DNA of 64,000 nt, taken from the NCBI RefSeq assembly GCF_014904815.1, contig NZ_JACZFR010000007.1:124001-188000 (forward strand). The letters run 5' to 3'. Numbering within the stretch: position 1 is the stretch's first letter; every line of letters begins with the position of its first letter. Made by a program: the position numbers and the translations under genes. The DNA comes from Microbulbifer taiwanensis. Lineage in GTDB: Bacteria; Pseudomonadota; Gammaproteobacteria; Pseudomonadales; Cellvibrionaceae. Under the pieces are notes generated by a model, which did no database searches, was not told the origin of the DNA, and worked only from the letters and a program-made list of their open reading frames with translations. This document shows positions 33,852-43,494 of this stretch, one piece after another.

Positions 33852-35018
33852 ATGCCCCACAACTTTATGCAGAGTATTCGTACAACCCCGGCCCTGTTGG
33901 TACTCGCGGATGGCAGCGTTTTTGAAGGGCGCGCGATAGGCGCCCACGGCAGCGCAGTCGGCGAGGTGGTTTTCAATACCTCCATGACCGGTTACCAGGA
34001 AATCCTGACCGATCCCTCCTATGCCCGCCAGATAGTCACCCTGACTTATCCCCATATCGGCAATACCGGCACCAACTCGGAAGATGAGGAGTGCGGTGAG
34101 ATCTGGGCCGCGGGTCTGGTGATCCGCGACCTGCCGCTGCTGGCCAGCAGCTTCCGCAAGGAGCAGTCGCTGGAGGACTATCTCAAGGCGCGCAATATCG
34201 TCGGTATCGCCGATATCGACACCCGCCGCCTGACCCGCCTGCTGCGGGACAAGGGCGCCCAGAGCGGCTGCATTATCGCCGGCGACTCGGTGAACACAGA
34301 GTCCGACCGGGAAGCCGCGCTGGCCAAGGCGAAAGCCTTTGCCGGCCTCAAGGGCATGGACCTGGCCAGGGTGGTCTCCACCAAGCAGAAGTACCCGTTT
34401 AACGAGGGCACCTGGGAGTTGGGCCTGGGCCACAAGCCGGCGCCGGAACAGCCGTTCAAGGTTGTGGCCTATGACTTCGGCGTCAAACGCAACATCCTGC
34501 GCATGCTGGTGGACCGCGGCTGCGACATCACCGTGGTGCCGGCGGAGACCCCGGCCTCCGAGGCGCTGGCCCTCAATCCCGACGGTATCTTCCTGTCCAA
34601 CGGCCCCGGCGACCCGGAGCCCTGCGACTACGCCATCACCGCAATCAGGGAATTCCTCGAGGTGGGTATTCCCACCTACGGCATCTGCCTCGGTCACCAG
34701 CTGCTGGGTCTGGCCGTGGGCGGCCGCTCGGCGAAGATGAAGTTCGGCCACCACGGCGGCAACCACCCGGTACAGGACCTGGACAGCGGCAAGGTCATGA
34801 TTACAGCCCAGAACCACGGTTTCGAGGTGGACGCCGACTCGCTGCCGGCCAATGTGGAAGTGACCCACAAATCCCTGTTCGACGGCACCCTGCAGGGTAT
34901 GCGCCTGAAGGACAAGCCTGCCTTCAGCTTCCAGGGCCACCCGGAAGCCAGTCCGGGCCCGCACGATGTGGCGCCGCTGTTCGACCAGTTTATCGAGCTG
35001 ATGCAGGAGCGCCGTTAG
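33852..35018 (+). CDS. carA: Carbamoyl-phosphate synthase small chain (glutaminase)
   Basis: About 388 aa. It provides ammonia from glutamine for CarB in arginine and pyrimidine synthesis. The amidotransferase nucleophile is in GICLGHQ and the His-Glu pair in GHPEASPGP. The ATG at 33852 has GGAGG at good spacing; a TTG at 33819 would add 11 residues. The upstream leader hairpin suggests transcriptional attenuation. Confidence 0.98.
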   Translation: MPHNFMQSIRTTPALLVLADGSVFEGRAIGAHGSAVGEVVFNTSMTGYQEILTDPSYARQIVTLTYPHIGNTGTNSEDEECGEIWAAGLVIRDLPLLASSFRKEQSLEDYLKARNIVGIADIDTRRLTRLLRDKGAQSGCIIAGDSVNTESDREAALAKAKAFAGLKGMDLARVVSTKQKYPFNEGTWELGLGHKPAPEQPFKVVAYDFGVKRNILRMLVDRGCDITVVPAETPASEALALNPDGIFLSNGPGDPEPCDYAITAIREFLEVGIPTYGICLGHQLLGLAVGGRSAKMKFGHHGGNHPVQDLDSGKVMITAQNHGFEVDADSLPANVEVTHKSLFDGTLQGMRLKDKPAFSFQGHPEASPGPHDVAPLFDQFIELMQERR

Positions 35019-35039
35019 GCGCAGCCCGCTTGGATCCTT

Positions 35040-35073
35040 TGTAGGAGCGGCGGGGCGGAAGGCCGCCCCTACA
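35040..35073. repeat. REP-like element, family A (short copy)
   Basis: TGTAGGAGCGGCGGGGCGG paired with GGCCGCCCCTACA, between carA and carB. Confidence 0.8.
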
Positions 35074-35127
35074 GCAAGACCGAAATTAAGCGCTGCCGGC
35101 AACAGCCGGCGCAAGAACGGAAGAAAG

Positions 35128-38100
35128 ATGCCAAAACGCACAGACCTCAAAAGTATTCTGATTATCGGCGCCGGCCCCATCGTCATCGGCCAGGCGTGCG
35201 AGTTCGACTATTCCGGCGCCCAGGCCTGTAAGGCACTGCGGGAGGAGGGCTACCGGGTCATCCTGGTGAACTCCAACCCGGCCACCATCATGACCGACCC
35301 GGCCATGGCCGACGCCACCTATATCGAGCCGGTTGAATGGCGTACTGTGGCCAAGATTATCGAGAAGGAGCGCCCCGACGCGATCCTGCCCACCATGGGT
35401 GGCCAGACGGCCCTCAACTGTGCCCTGGACCTGGACAAAAACGGCATTCTGAACAAGTTCGACGTGGAGCTGATCGGCGCCGACAAGAATGCCATCGAGA
35501 AGGCCGAGGACCGCGACCTGTTCGACAAGGCCATGAAGGCCATCGGCCTGGAGACACCGCGGGCGAGAATCGTCCACTCGATGGAGGAGGCGAAGAAGGT
35601 CCCGGAGGAGTTCGGCTTCCCGGTCATCATCCGTCCGTCCTTCACCATGGGCGGCTCCGGCGGCGGCGTGGCCTACAACTGGCCCGAGTTCGAGGAAATC
35701 TGCAAGCGCGGCCTCGACCTGTCGCCCACCAACGAGCTGCTGATCGACGAGTCACTGCTCGGCTGGAAAGAGTACGAGATGGAGGTGGTTCGCGACAGGA
35801 ACGACAACTGTATCATCGTCTGCTCCATCGAGAACTTTGATCCGATGGGGGTGCACACCGGTGACTCCATCACCGTGGCCCCGGCGCAGACCCTGACCGA
35901 CAAGGAATACCAGCTGATGCGCAACGCCTCCATCGCGGTGTTGCGCGAGATCGGCGTGGAGACCGGCGGCTCCAACGTACAGTTCGGCGTCTGCCCCGAG
36001 ACCGGTCGCATGGTGATCATCGAGATGAACCCGCGGGTGTCCCGCTCCTCGGCGCTGGCTTCCAAGGCCACCGGTTTCCCCATCGCCAAGGTGGCGGCCA
36101 AGCTGGCAGTCGGCTACACCCTGGACGAGTTGCAGAACGACATCACCGGTGGTGCCACCCCGGCCTCTTTCGAGCCGACCATCGATTACGTGGTCACCAA
36201 GATACCGCGCTTCACCTTCGAGAAGTTCGGCGAGGCGGATGCGCGCCTGACCACCCAGATGAAGTCGGTGGGTGAAGTAATGGCCATCGGCCGCACCTTT
36301 CAGGAGTCCATGCAGAAGGCCCTGCGTGGCCTGGAAGTGGGCTCCTTCGGCTTCGAGAGCAAGATTGACCCGAATGAAGACGGCGCCCAGGAGCGCCTGC
36401 GCCGCGAGTTGTCGGTGCCCGGTGCCGAGCGCATCTGGTATGTCGGCGACGCCTTCCGCATGGGTATGAGTGTCGGGGAAGTCTACGAGTTGTCCGGCAT
36501 AGATCCATGGTTCCTGGTGCAGATAGAGGAGCTGGTCAGGATCGAGGAGCCGCTCAAGTCGCTGCCCACTTCGGCATTGACCGCCGAGCACATGCGCTTC
36601 CTGAAGCGCAAGGGCTTCTCCGACCGGCGCCTGGCGGACCTACTTGGCGTCAGCCAGAAAACCGTGCGCGAGTTCCGCCACAAGCTGGGCGTCTTCCCGG
36701 CCTACAAGCGTGTCGATACCTGCGCGGCGGAGTTCGCCACCAGCACAGCCTATATGTACTCCACCTATGACGAGGAGTGTGAGGCCAACCCGTCCGACAA
36801 GCAGAAGATCATGGTGCTCGGCGGTGGCCCCAACCGCATCGGCCAAGGTATCGAGTTCGACTATTGCTGCGTGCACGCCGCGCTGGCGATGCGCGATGAC
36901 GGTTACGAGACCATCATGGTCAACTGCAACCCGGAAACCGTCTCCACCGATTACGACACCTCCGACCGCCTCTACTTCGAGCCGGTGACTTTGGAGGATG
37001 TGCTGGAAATCGTGCGCAAGGAAAAGCCCGCCGGTGTCATCGTGCAGTTTGGCGGCCAGACGCCGCTGAACCTGGCCCGCTACCTGGCCGCCGAGGGTGT
37101 GCCGATCATCGGTACTACCCCGGAGCAGATCGACCGCGCCGAGGACCGCGAGCGCTTCCAGCAGATGATCATGCGCCTGGGGCTGAAGCAGCCACAGAAC
37201 GCCATTGTGCGCTCCGAACTGGAAGCGATTCAGCGCGCCAAGGATGTCGGCTACCCGCTGGTGGTGCGCCCCTCCTATGTACTGGGCGGCCGCGCCATGG
37301 AGATCGTCTACAAGGAAGACGAGCTCAAAACCTATATGAAAGAGGCGGTGCAGGTGTCCGACGAGGCGCCGGTACTGCTGGACCACTTCCTCAATGCCGC
37401 CATAGAGGTGGATATCGACGCGGTATCCGACGGCCAGGACGTGGTGATCGGCGCCATCATGCAGCATATCGAGCAGTGCGGTGTGCACTCCGGCGACTCC
37501 GCCTGCTCCCTGCCGCCCTACAGCCTGCCGTCCGATGTGCAGGACCGGATGCGCGAGGAGGTCAAGGCCATGGCGCGGGAACTGGGCGTCGTGGGCCTGA
37601 TGAACACCCAGCTGGCATACCAGGACGGCGAGATCTACGTGATCGAGGTGAACCCGCGGGCGTCGCGCACCGTGCCCTTCGTGTCAAAGTGTATCGGCAC
37701 CTCGTTGGCCAAGGTGGCGGCGCGCTGCCAGGCGGGCATCAGCCTGAAAGAGCAGGGTTTTACCGAGGAAATCGTGCCCGACTACTTCTCGGTCAAGGAG
37801 TCGGTGTTCCCGTTCAACAAGTTCCCGAAAGTGGACCCGATCCTGGGCCCGGAGATGAAGTCCACCGGCGAGGTGATGGGCGTGGGCGCGACCTTCGCCG
37901 AGGCCTTCGACAAGGGGCTGCTCGCCGCCGGCGACACACTGCCGGAATCCGGCCGGGTATTCATCTCGGTGCGCGACTTCGACAAGCCCGAGGTGCTGCC
38001 GGTTGCGCGCGACCTGGTTGCGCTCGGTTTCGAGCTGGTGGCCACCCGCGGCACCGCCAGGGTCTTGCAAGAAAGCGATATTCCCGTTACAACCGTCAAC

Positions 38101-38358
38101 AAGATGAGCGAGGGCCGGCCCCATATCGTCGATATGATCAAAAACGACGAGATAGCCCTGGTGGTCAACACGACCGAGGGGCGCCAGGCCATTCGCGATT
38201 CCGCCGATATCCGCCGCAGCGCGGAGAATCACCAGGTGTGCTACACCACCACGCTGGCCGCGGCCAAGGCCATGGCCCTGGCCATGCAGCAGGGCGAAAA
38301 CCTCGAGGTTCGCCGCCTGCAGGACCTGCACCAGCGGGTGGTCAAGCTGCCTGAATAA
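35128..38358 (+). CDS. carB: Carbamoyl-phosphate synthase large chain
   Basis: A 1,076-aa duplicated ATP-grasp protein that makes carbamoyl phosphate from bicarbonate, ATP and ammonia. Both halves show the N-terminal ([20 protein letters not shown] and [19 protein letters not shown]), both ATP-grasp domains ([17 protein letters not shown] and [16 protein letters not shown]) and the C-terminal allosteric MGS-like domain. The length is normal. It follows carA by 109 bp and precedes greA. Confidence 0.99.
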   Translation: MPKRTDLKSILIIGAGPIVIGQACEFDYSGAQACKALREEGYRVILVNSNPATIMTDPAMADATYIEPVEWRTVAKIIEKERPDAILPTMGGQTALNCALDLDKNGILNKFDVELIGADKNAIEKAEDRDLFDKAMKAIGLETPRARIVHSMEEAKKVPEEFGFPVIIRPSFTMGGSGGGVAYNWPEFEEICKRGLDLSPTNELLIDESLLGWKEYEMEVVRDRNDNCIIVCSIENFDPMGVHTGDSITVAPAQTLTDKEYQLMRNASIAVLREIGVETGGSNVQFGVCPETGRMVIIEMNPRVSRSSALASKATGFPIAKVAAKLAVGYTLDELQNDITGGATPASFEPTIDYVVTKIPRFTFEKFGEADARLTTQMKSVGEVMAIGRTFQESMQKALRGLEVGSFGFESKIDPNEDGAQERLRRELSVPGAERIWYVGDAFRMGMSVGEVYELSGIDPWFLVQIEELVRIEEPLKSLPTSALTAEHMRFLKRKGFSDRRLADLLGVSQKTVREFRHKLGVFPAYKRVDTCAAEFATSTAYMYSTYDEECEANPSDKQKIMVLGGGPNRIGQGIEFDYCCVHAALAMRDDGYETIMVNCNPETVSTDYDTSDRLYFEPVTLEDVLEIVRKEKPAGVIVQFGGQTPLNLARYLAAEGVPIIGTTPEQIDRAEDRERFQQMIMRLGLKQPQNAIVRSELEAIQRAKDVGYPLVVRPSYVLGGRAMEIVYKEDELKTYMKEAVQVSDEAPVLLDHFLNAAIEVDIDAVSDGQDVVIGAIMQHIEQCGVHSGDSACSLPPYSLPSDVQDRMREEVKAMARELGVVGLMNTQLAYQDGEIYVIEVNPRASRTVPFVSKCIGTSLAKVAARCQAGISLKEQGFTEEIVPDYFSVKESVFPFNKFPKVDPILGPEMKSTGEVMGVGATFAEAFDKGLLAAGDTLPESGRVFISVRDFDKPEVLPVARDLVALGFELVATRGTARVLQESDIPVTTVNKMSEGRPHIVDMIKNDEIALVVNTTEGRQAIRDSADIRRSAENHQVCYTTTLAAAKAMALAMQQGENLEVRRLQDLHQRVVKLPE

Positions 38359-38370
38359 GGCTGGCGCCTT

Positions 38371-38404
38371 TGTAGGAGCGGCGGGCTGCCCCGCCGCTCC
38401 TACA
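38371..38404. repeat. REP-like perfect palindrome, family A
   Basis: TGTAGGAGCGGCGGG and CCCGCCGCTCCTACA enclose a 4-base loop, extended by CCTT/AAGG. It probably acts as a terminator or mRNA stabiliser after carB. Confidence 0.85.
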
Positions 38405-38491
38405 AAGGCAAAATCAAACTCTGAGATACCGGCCAGGCTTTGCCGATAGGTGAAGCCTGGCTTTCTAGTTATAAAAATTGGAGGTCCCACT

Positions 38492-38968
38492 TTGAACCGG
38501 GTACCAATGACTGTCGAGGGCGCAGAGGCACTGCGCGCCGAACTGGAAAATCTGAAAAAGGTCGAACGTCCTGCAGTTGTCCAGGCCATCGCCGAAGCGC
38601 GAGAACACGGCGACCTGAAAGAGAACGCCGAGTACCACGCCGCGCGCGAGAAACAGGGTTTTATCGAGGGTCGCATCCAGGAGATTGAGGGCAAGCTGTC
38701 CCTCGCCCAGGTGATCGATGTAAAGGCCATAGAGCCCAGTGACAAGGTGATCTTCGGCACTACCGTGACCATCATCCATATGGATAACGATCAGGAAGTA
38801 ACTTACAAGATTGTTGGTGACGATGAGGCCGATGTGAAAAAACAGAAAATTTCTGTCAATTCACCCATTGCCCGCGCGCTGATCGGCAAGGAAGTCGGCG
38901 ATGTTGCCGTGGTGCAGACGCCTTCTGGTGCGGTGGAATACGAGATCGATGAGGTTCAGCATATCTGA
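38492..38968 (+). CDS. greA: Transcription elongation factor GreA
   Basis: A 158-aa factor that rescues backtracked RNA polymerase. The TTG at 38492 lies nine bases after GGAGG and gives the normal length; an ATG at 38450 would add 14 residues without a family match. The N-terminal coiled coil carries the [11 protein letters not shown] tip motif with acidic residues, followed by the FKBP-like C-terminal domain ([17 protein letters not shown]). Confidence 0.97.
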   Translation: MNRVPMTVEGAEALRAELENLKKVERPAVVQAIAEAREHGDLKENAEYHAAREKQGFIEGRIQEIEGKLSLAQVIDVKAIEPSDKVIFGTTVTIIHMDNDQEVTYKIVGDDEADVKKQKISVNSPIARALIGKEVGDVAVVQTPSGAVEYEIDEVQHI

Positions 38969-39000
38969 TCCGAAAAAGGTTCACTTTTCCCACTCGTAAA

Positions 39001-39028
39001 GGGCGGCCGCAGTGGCCGCCCTTTTTTT
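39001..39028 (+). terminator. Rho-independent terminator of greA
   Basis: GGGCGGCC (39001-39008) with GGCCGCCC (39014-39021) and seven T. Confidence 0.88.
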
Positions 39029-39127
39029 GGCTGCGCCCTTATACTGGATGATCACCCCACTGTTGCCGGACCTTTTCAAAGGGACGGCAAGGGCGCTTCA
39101 GAAAAGCAGTTGGGTAGTGATTGCGAG

Positions 39128-39171
39128 CCCGCGGATTGCGAGAAGCCCGGCTTCTCACAACAATCCGCGGG
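39128..39171. repeat. Nested inverted repeat 3' of the curlin genes
   Basis: The outer arms CCCGCGGATT (39128-39137) and AATCCGCGGG (39162-39171) enclose an inner stem GAGAAGCC/GGCTTCTC (39140-39147, 39149-39156). It sits 35 bp beyond the curlin stop. No T run follows, so it may process or protect the mRNA instead of simply terminating it. Confidence 0.6.
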
Positions 39172-39205
39172 TCACAAAGCAAGAAATTTTTATCCGGTTA
39201 TACGG

Positions 39206-40096
39206 CTACTGCACAACGATCGCAGTATTGCCATTTCCCGTCTGGCTCACGATGGCGGTTTCGGAATGTCCGCTCTGGATAACCGTGGCTTCGTTGAGGC
39301 TGCCGGACTGGCTGACGATGGCCATATGCCCGCCGCCCATACCGAAGGCGCCGGACTGCGTCACGTTGGCGCTGTTGCCGAAGCCATCCTGGCTGATCCT
39401 GGCACTGCTACCCCAGTCAACCTGAACCACATAGGCCTGGTTGCCAAAGCCGCTCTGCAGGATTTCGGCCTCGTGGTACATGCCGCTCTGGTCCGTGTAG
39501 GCGCGGTTGAAGCCACCCTGCTGGTTGATGGTGGAGAAATGCCCGTTGCCGCTCTGGGCTATCTGCGCCTCATTGCCGGTGCCCTCCTGGTAGATGAGTG
39601 CATCGGAATCAAAGCTGGTATTCTGGCCTATGTAGGCGCCGTGCAGCTGGCCGTGCTGCTCTATCCGCGCCACATTGCCCGCGCCCAGTATCTGAGCGAT
39701 TTCCGCCTGGTTGCCGAAGCCGGACTGGAGTATCCACGCCTCACTGTCCTGGCTGCCCATCTGGTAGATAGCTGCGTCGTTGAGCGCGCCTCCCTGGTGG
39801 ATATGGGCGCTGTTGTAGTTGCCGCCCTGCTGTAGCGTGTAGGCGCTGTTCAAGTCGCCTTCCTGCACCTGGTAGATGCTGGATCCCACCTCGGCCTGCT
39901 GCCGGGCTTGGGCGTTATGAAAGTTACCGGTTTGCTGTTGCGAAATGAAATTGTCGGTGGCGCCGGGGTCCGTCTGGTCGGCGTAAGCGGTATTGCCGGT
40001 GCCGTTCTGGTTGAGTTCGGCGGTGTTGGTCGCCGCCAGCACTATGCCGCTTGTGGCCAGCAACAGTGCCGCGGCTATGGGGGTTATGGGTTTCAC
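39206..40096 (-). CDS. Curlin-repeat protein (CsgA-like, copy 3)
   Basis: A 296-aa secreted amyloid subunit. The GTG at 40096 has GAGGAG upstream and gives a start matching the other copies; the longer frame to 40198 is not needed. Signal peptide (ITPIAAALLLATSGIVLA), then many curlin repeats of the form Q.G..N.A...Q (for example LQQGGNYNSAHIHQGGALND). It has exactly the same coding length as the copy at 41922-42812 and similar motifs near the C-terminus (SGAFGMGG), so these two are close paralogs. It is the last gene of the curli operon. Confidence 0.85.
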   Translation of the reverse strand: MKPITPIAAALLLATSGIVLAATNTAELNQNGTGNTAYADQTDPGATDNFISQQQTGNFHNAQARQQAEVGSSIYQVQEGDLNSAYTLQQGGNYNSAHIHQGGALNDAAIYQMGSQDSEAWILQSGFGNQAEIAQILGAGNVARIEQHGQLHGAYIGQNTSFDSDALIYQEGTGNEAQIAQSGNGHFSTINQQGGFNRAYTDQSGMYHEAEILQSGFGNQAYVVQVDWGSSARISQDGFGNSANVTQSGAFGMGGGHMAIVSQSGSLNEATVIQSGHSETAIVSQTGNGNTAIVVQ

Positions 40097-40203
40097 AAAT
40101 GGCTCCTCTACTGCCTCACCTACAGGATCCCTGTGGTGTCCGGGTACTCCGTTTCCCGCGCCTGTGCCTTGTGGGCCAGCCGGCGGGTTCCCTGCCAATT
40201 GTT

Positions 40204-40230
40204 AAAACGGGCGGCCACAAGGGCCGCCCG
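40204..40230 (-). terminator. Terminator between two curlin genes
   Basis: A 9-bp stem CGGGCGGCC (40208-40216) with GGCCGCCCG (40222-40230), 5-nt loop, and TTTTAAC on the minus strand, 23 bp after the stop of the copy-2 curlin. Partial termination here would reduce copy 3. Confidence 0.75.
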
Positions 40231-40253
40231 GAGTTTGGTTTCACGCAATGCGC

Positions 40254-41138
40254 TTACTGGATGATAACACCGACGTTGTTGTCGCCGGTCTGGGCTGCGA
40301 CTGCGGTTTCGTTGAAGCCCTGCTGATGGGTAAAGTGGAAGTTGCCATTGCCGTTCTGGACGGTGAGGGAGAAGTGGCCCACGTCCTCCTGGTGGGTATG
40401 GGCTTCGTTAAGAACGCCATTCTGGAATTCCGCGGCGAAGTGGCCGAAGCCTGATTGCATGATGTGTCCGGAGTTAAGAATACCGACCTGTACCTTCAAT
40501 GCCGAGCTGCCAACAGCGAAGATCTGGTCGATCTCGCCTTCGTTCAGTACGCCGCCCTGTATGATGGTGGCGTCGTTAGCGAGGGCAAAAACCTGGTTGA
40601 TTTCGGCCTCGTTCAGTACGCCGCCCTGAATGATAAGGGCGTCGTTAGCGGCGGCAAAAACCTGGTTGACGTCGGCATCGTTCAGTACACCACCCTGAAT
40701 AACAGTGGCATCGTTAAAGGCGGCGAAAACCTGGTTGATTTCGGCATCGTTCAGTACACCACCCTGGATGACAGTGGCATCGTTGGCTAACGCGAATGTC
40801 TGGTTGGTGACCGCCGAGTTGAGCAAACCGCCCTGAATGACAAGGGCATCGTTGAAGGCGCCGCCGAACTGAACGGAGACACCCAGGTTGAGGAGGCCGA
40901 ACTGGATCTGGATGATGTCGCTGTCATTCTCGCCACCTTGTTGCACGGCGACTTGCGTGTTCAAGTCTCCGTTCTGATCCTGCACAATCAGGTTGTCATT
41001 ATTGCCGGGACCGACCTGAACGGCTACCTGGGTGTTCATGTCACCGTTCTGGTTCTGGATGGCGGTGTTGCCGGCCGCGAGTACGCTGCCGCTGGCGGCG
41101 AAAAGTACTGCTGCGGCGATGGGGGTAAACGTCTTCAT
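40254..41138 (-). CDS. Curlin-repeat protein (CsgA-like, copy 2)
   Basis: A 294-aa secreted curlin with signal peptide (TPIAAAVLFAASGSVLA). The central part has four to five tandem repeats of 23 residues (NDATVIQGGVLNDAEINQVF) that are also highly similar in DNA (69-bp unit). The ends carry the more ordinary Q-N-rich repeats. Its start has AAGGAG. Unlike copies 1 and 3 it has hydrophobic VFA segments in every unit, so its fibre could have different surface properties. Confidence 0.85.
   Translation of the reverse strand: MKTFTPIAAAVLFAASGSVLAAGNTAIQNQNGDMNTQVAVQVGPGNNDNLIVQDQNGDLNTQVAVQQGGENDSDIIQIQFGLLNLGVSVQFGGAFNDALVIQGGLLNSAVTNQTFALANDATVIQGGVLNDAEINQVFAAFNDATVIQGGVLNDADVNQVFAAANDALIIQGGVLNEAEINQVFALANDATIIQGGVLNEGEIDQIFAVGSSALKVQVGILNSGHIMQSGFGHFAAEFQNGVLNEAHTHQEDVGHFSLTVQNGNGNFHFTHQQGFNETAVAAQTGDNNVGVIIQ
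40497..40800. repeat. 69-bp tandem repeats in the copy-2 curlin
   Basis: Successive units begin with TCGTTCAGTACGCC or TCGTTCAGTACACC and continue through a shared CCTGGTTGA segment. There are four good units and partial ones at the ends. They encode the 23-aa curlin repeats. Confidence 0.85.
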
Positions 41139-41173
41139 GAGTTGCTCCTTACTTAAGTCCGACGTTGGAAGAA

Positions 41174-41500
41174 TCAGTACTGCTCATACTGATTTACGTT
41201 GGTGCTGGTTTCAGCGCCAAGTTGGGTTACAGCTGGGTGCAGGTCACGTCCGTCCTGGGCCTTGCCTGCGCTGTAGATACTGCGGGTCTGTCGTTCCGGC
41301 TCGGGGCGCCAGTTTTCGAACTCGATGGCGTTCAAATCCCTGAAGCGTCCGGGCTGCGCATTCGCCAGCTCGCGACTGGCGTCTGTCGTGTGGAACTCTG
41401 GCTCACTGCCACTGGCGGGCTCCAGGCCGCCTGTCCGCTCTCCGGCGACTGCCTTGGAGAAGACGTGGGCGGAGGGAGAAAGTCGTGGTAGTGAATTCAT
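41174..41500 (-). CDS. Unknown 108-aa protein within the curli cluster
   Basis: An ATG preceded by CAGGGG, between the curlins of copy 1 and copy 2 and on the same strand. It has no signal peptide or membrane segment and is rich in Glu, Arg and Ser, with a C-terminal VTQLGAETSTNVNQYEQY. The end resembles the VNQYN end of the csgB-like protein in this operon, suggesting a curlin-derived tail. I recognise no family. It may be an assembly accessory or a false frame. Confidence 0.5.
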   Translation of the reverse strand: MNSLPRLSPSAHVFSKAVAGERTGGLEPASGSEPEFHTTDASRELANAQPGRFRDLNAIEFENWRPEPERQTRSIYSAGKAQDGRDLHPAVTQLGAETSTNVNQYEQY

Positions 41501-41921
41501 AAACCCCTGGTCAAATTTGAAACACTTTGTGTGAAAAGCGATCGAATGCTGAGTTGAGTCTTGTCGTTCAGCAGGGAGGTCGCTATAGGAGGGAAGTGTC
41601 GAAACTCTAGGAAAAAAGTTCGATTTTTGAGCAGTTGTTTTTTAAGGCGCTAGGAAAGAAAGGGAATCGCGCCAGTGGAGGTGGTTCGTGACGCCAAAAG
41701 GCGAATTGCCGCCTTGACGGGGGGGACAAAGTTGGCAGGAAATGTGCGGGACGTCGGCGGGCTAGTGGGCCATGCGGGAAGTTCGGTAACAAAGGAGCAC
41801 AGCCAAAGCGTTCAGATCAAGGCGAGAAAGCGCAGGAATAGCCGCGTTATTTCAAGCTTTCTCAACGCAGAGCTGGGCGCTTTGGCGACGCGAACTGTTA
41901 CACAATTTTCCGCATGGCCCA
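41501..41921. other. Curlin intergenic region (421 bp)
   Basis: No gene is supported. It is likely to carry a promoter for the downstream curlins; no clear CsgD or sigma site was recognised. Confidence 0.5.
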
Positions 41922-42812
41922 CTAGTGCACCAGAGATACAGAATTGCCGTTACCTGATTGGGTAACTATCGCCGTCGATGAAAATCCGCCCTGAATAATT
42001 GTCGCTTGGTTCAGCCCGCCGGACTGGCTGATCACGGTCAGGTGGCTGCCGCCCATGCCGAAGGCGCCTGACTGCATGACAGTGGCGCCGTTGAAAAATC
42101 CATCCTGGGTGACGACGGCGCGATTGTACCAGTCTTCCTGAATCACCGCGGCTTCGTTGGCAAAGCCGCTTTGGGCGATATCGGATTCCTGGGCGTAATT
42201 CTCCTGGTCTGTGCTTGCCCTGTTGAAGGAACCGCGCTGGGCTGTACTTGAAAAGTGGCCTATGCCGGTATGGGCGGTTCTGGCGTCATTATCGGACCCT
42301 TCCTGGTCGACAATGGCTTCGGCGTGAAAGCTGCCTGTCTGCCCGACAGTGGCGCTGTGGGCCAGGCCGCGCTGTTCGATTACCGCAGTATTGCCCATAC
42401 CGACAATCTGGTTGATTTCCGCCGAATTGTTGAAGCCCCGCTGCCCGACATTCGCCCGGGTACCTTTGGTGGCCGCCTGCAGGCTCACGGCTTCGTTGAG
42501 TGCGCCGGCCTGGTGGACCTCACTGCTGTTGCCCGATCCGCCGAACTGCAGGGCACTGGCCCTGTTCAGCGCGCCCTTCTGGACCTGTTTTATGCTGCTG
42601 TCCGACTCGTCCCGCTGGCTGGCGTCGGCAGCGTTGTAGATGCCATCCTGTTCCTGGCGGAGACTGTTGCCGGTAGCGCCCGGCATGAACTGTTCGGCGT
42701 AGGTGGTATTGCCAGATCCGCCCTGTTTCTGTTCTGCGCTGTTGTCTGTCGCGCCAGCAAAGGCGCTGGCCAGGAGTGCCGCTACCGCGGCTGTGACAGG
42801 AAATATCTTCAC
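41922..42812 (-). CDS. Curlin-repeat protein (CsgA-like, copy 1)
   Basis: A 296-aa secreted amyloid subunit. I use the GTG at 42812 because its start (VKIFPVTAAVAALLASAFAG) aligns with the starts of copies 2 and 3 and gives the same length as copy 3; the TTG at 42836 is the alternative. Repeats of the curlin type (GSGNTTYAEQF, FNNSAEINQIVGMGNTAVIEQRG) fill the mature region. It follows the csgB-like gene by 36 bp. Confidence 0.82.
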   Translation of the reverse strand: MKIFPVTAAVAALLASAFAGATDNSAEQKQGGSGNTTYAEQFMPGATGNSLRQEQDGIYNAADASQRDESDSSIKQVQKGALNRASALQFGGSGNSSEVHQAGALNEAVSLQAATKGTRANVGQRGFNNSAEINQIVGMGNTAVIEQRGLAHSATVGQTGSFHAEAIVDQEGSDNDARTAHTGIGHFSSTAQRGSFNRASTDQENYAQESDIAQSGFANEAAVIQEDWYNRAVVTQDGFFNGATVMQSGAFGMGGSHLTVISQSGGLNQATIIQGGFSSTAIVTQSGNGNSVSLVH

Positions 42813-42848
42813 GATGGAGAACCCGCATTGTGACAATAACCGCCAGGG

Positions 42849-43397
42849 TCAGTTGTACTGGTTGACGGTAGTGGTGATTGCTGTGCCCTTCTGGGTGACT
42901 GCGGTGTGCAGGCCGTTGCCGCTCTGGTAGATATTCACGTTGTGGTAGACGCCCAACTGGTTCACCAGCACGGAATTCTGTATGCCAAATTGGGATATGC
43001 CCGCCTCGTTCGCGAAACCGATCTGATTGAGGCGAATCTGGTTCTCGTATCCCGCCTGGAGCAGGGCGGCGATATTGTCCTCGCCCTTCTGGCGTGAAAT
43101 TACCGCGTTTTCGTTACCCGCCTGGGTGACAGACAGCCTGTTCTTCTGCCCGTCCTGCAACGCGGACAGGTAATTCAGCAGCCCGTACTGCCTGGCATTC
43201 ACATCATTGAGGTTGCCCTCCTGATGGGCGACTGCCAGGTTGGCGACTGAAATGACGCTGTTGAAGTCCAGCTCGCTGCCACCGGCCAGTTCCGACCCGG
43301 AATCCAGATCTCCTCCCCAGGCGCTGCTGAGCGCAACCAGGGGCAGGGCCAGGGCCAGTGTGAAGCTGTGGACGGCGCTTCGGGTTGTGGCTTTCAT
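42849..43397 (-). CDS. csgB: CsgB-like minor curlin (nucleator)
   Basis: A 182-aa secreted curlin with a signal peptide (TLALALPLVALSSAWG) and about five imperfect curlin repeats (NRLSVTQAGNENAVISRQKG, NIAALLQAGYENQIRLNQIG) ending VNQYN. Its shorter length, position before the major curlins and ending fit the nucleator CsgB, which anchors CsgA fibres on the cell surface. The longer frame to 43517 lacks support. Confidence 0.8.
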   Translation of the reverse strand: MKATTRSAVHSFTLALALPLVALSSAWGGDLDSGSELAGGSELDFNSVISVANLAVAHQEGNLNDVNARQYGLLNYLSALQDGQKNRLSVTQAGNENAVISRQKGEDNIAALLQAGYENQIRLNQIGFANEAGISQFGIQNSVLVNQLGVYHNVNIYQSGNGLHTAVTQKGTAITTTVNQYN

Positions 43398-43494
43398 CTT
43401 ACATCTTCCGCAAATTCCCCGGAAAGGCGAATGGCTGGATCCGGGTGTGGTCGTATTCAACTGCCCGACAGAAGGTCGGACAGCGTAAGGATAG

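Noticed and set aside
33630-35186. Minus-strand frame of 518 codons opposite carA
   Set aside because: carA is certain; the shadow has no domain.
39206-43397. Repeats in the curlin region as a CRISPR or minisatellite array
   Set aside because: They are in coding sequence and encode curlin repeats.
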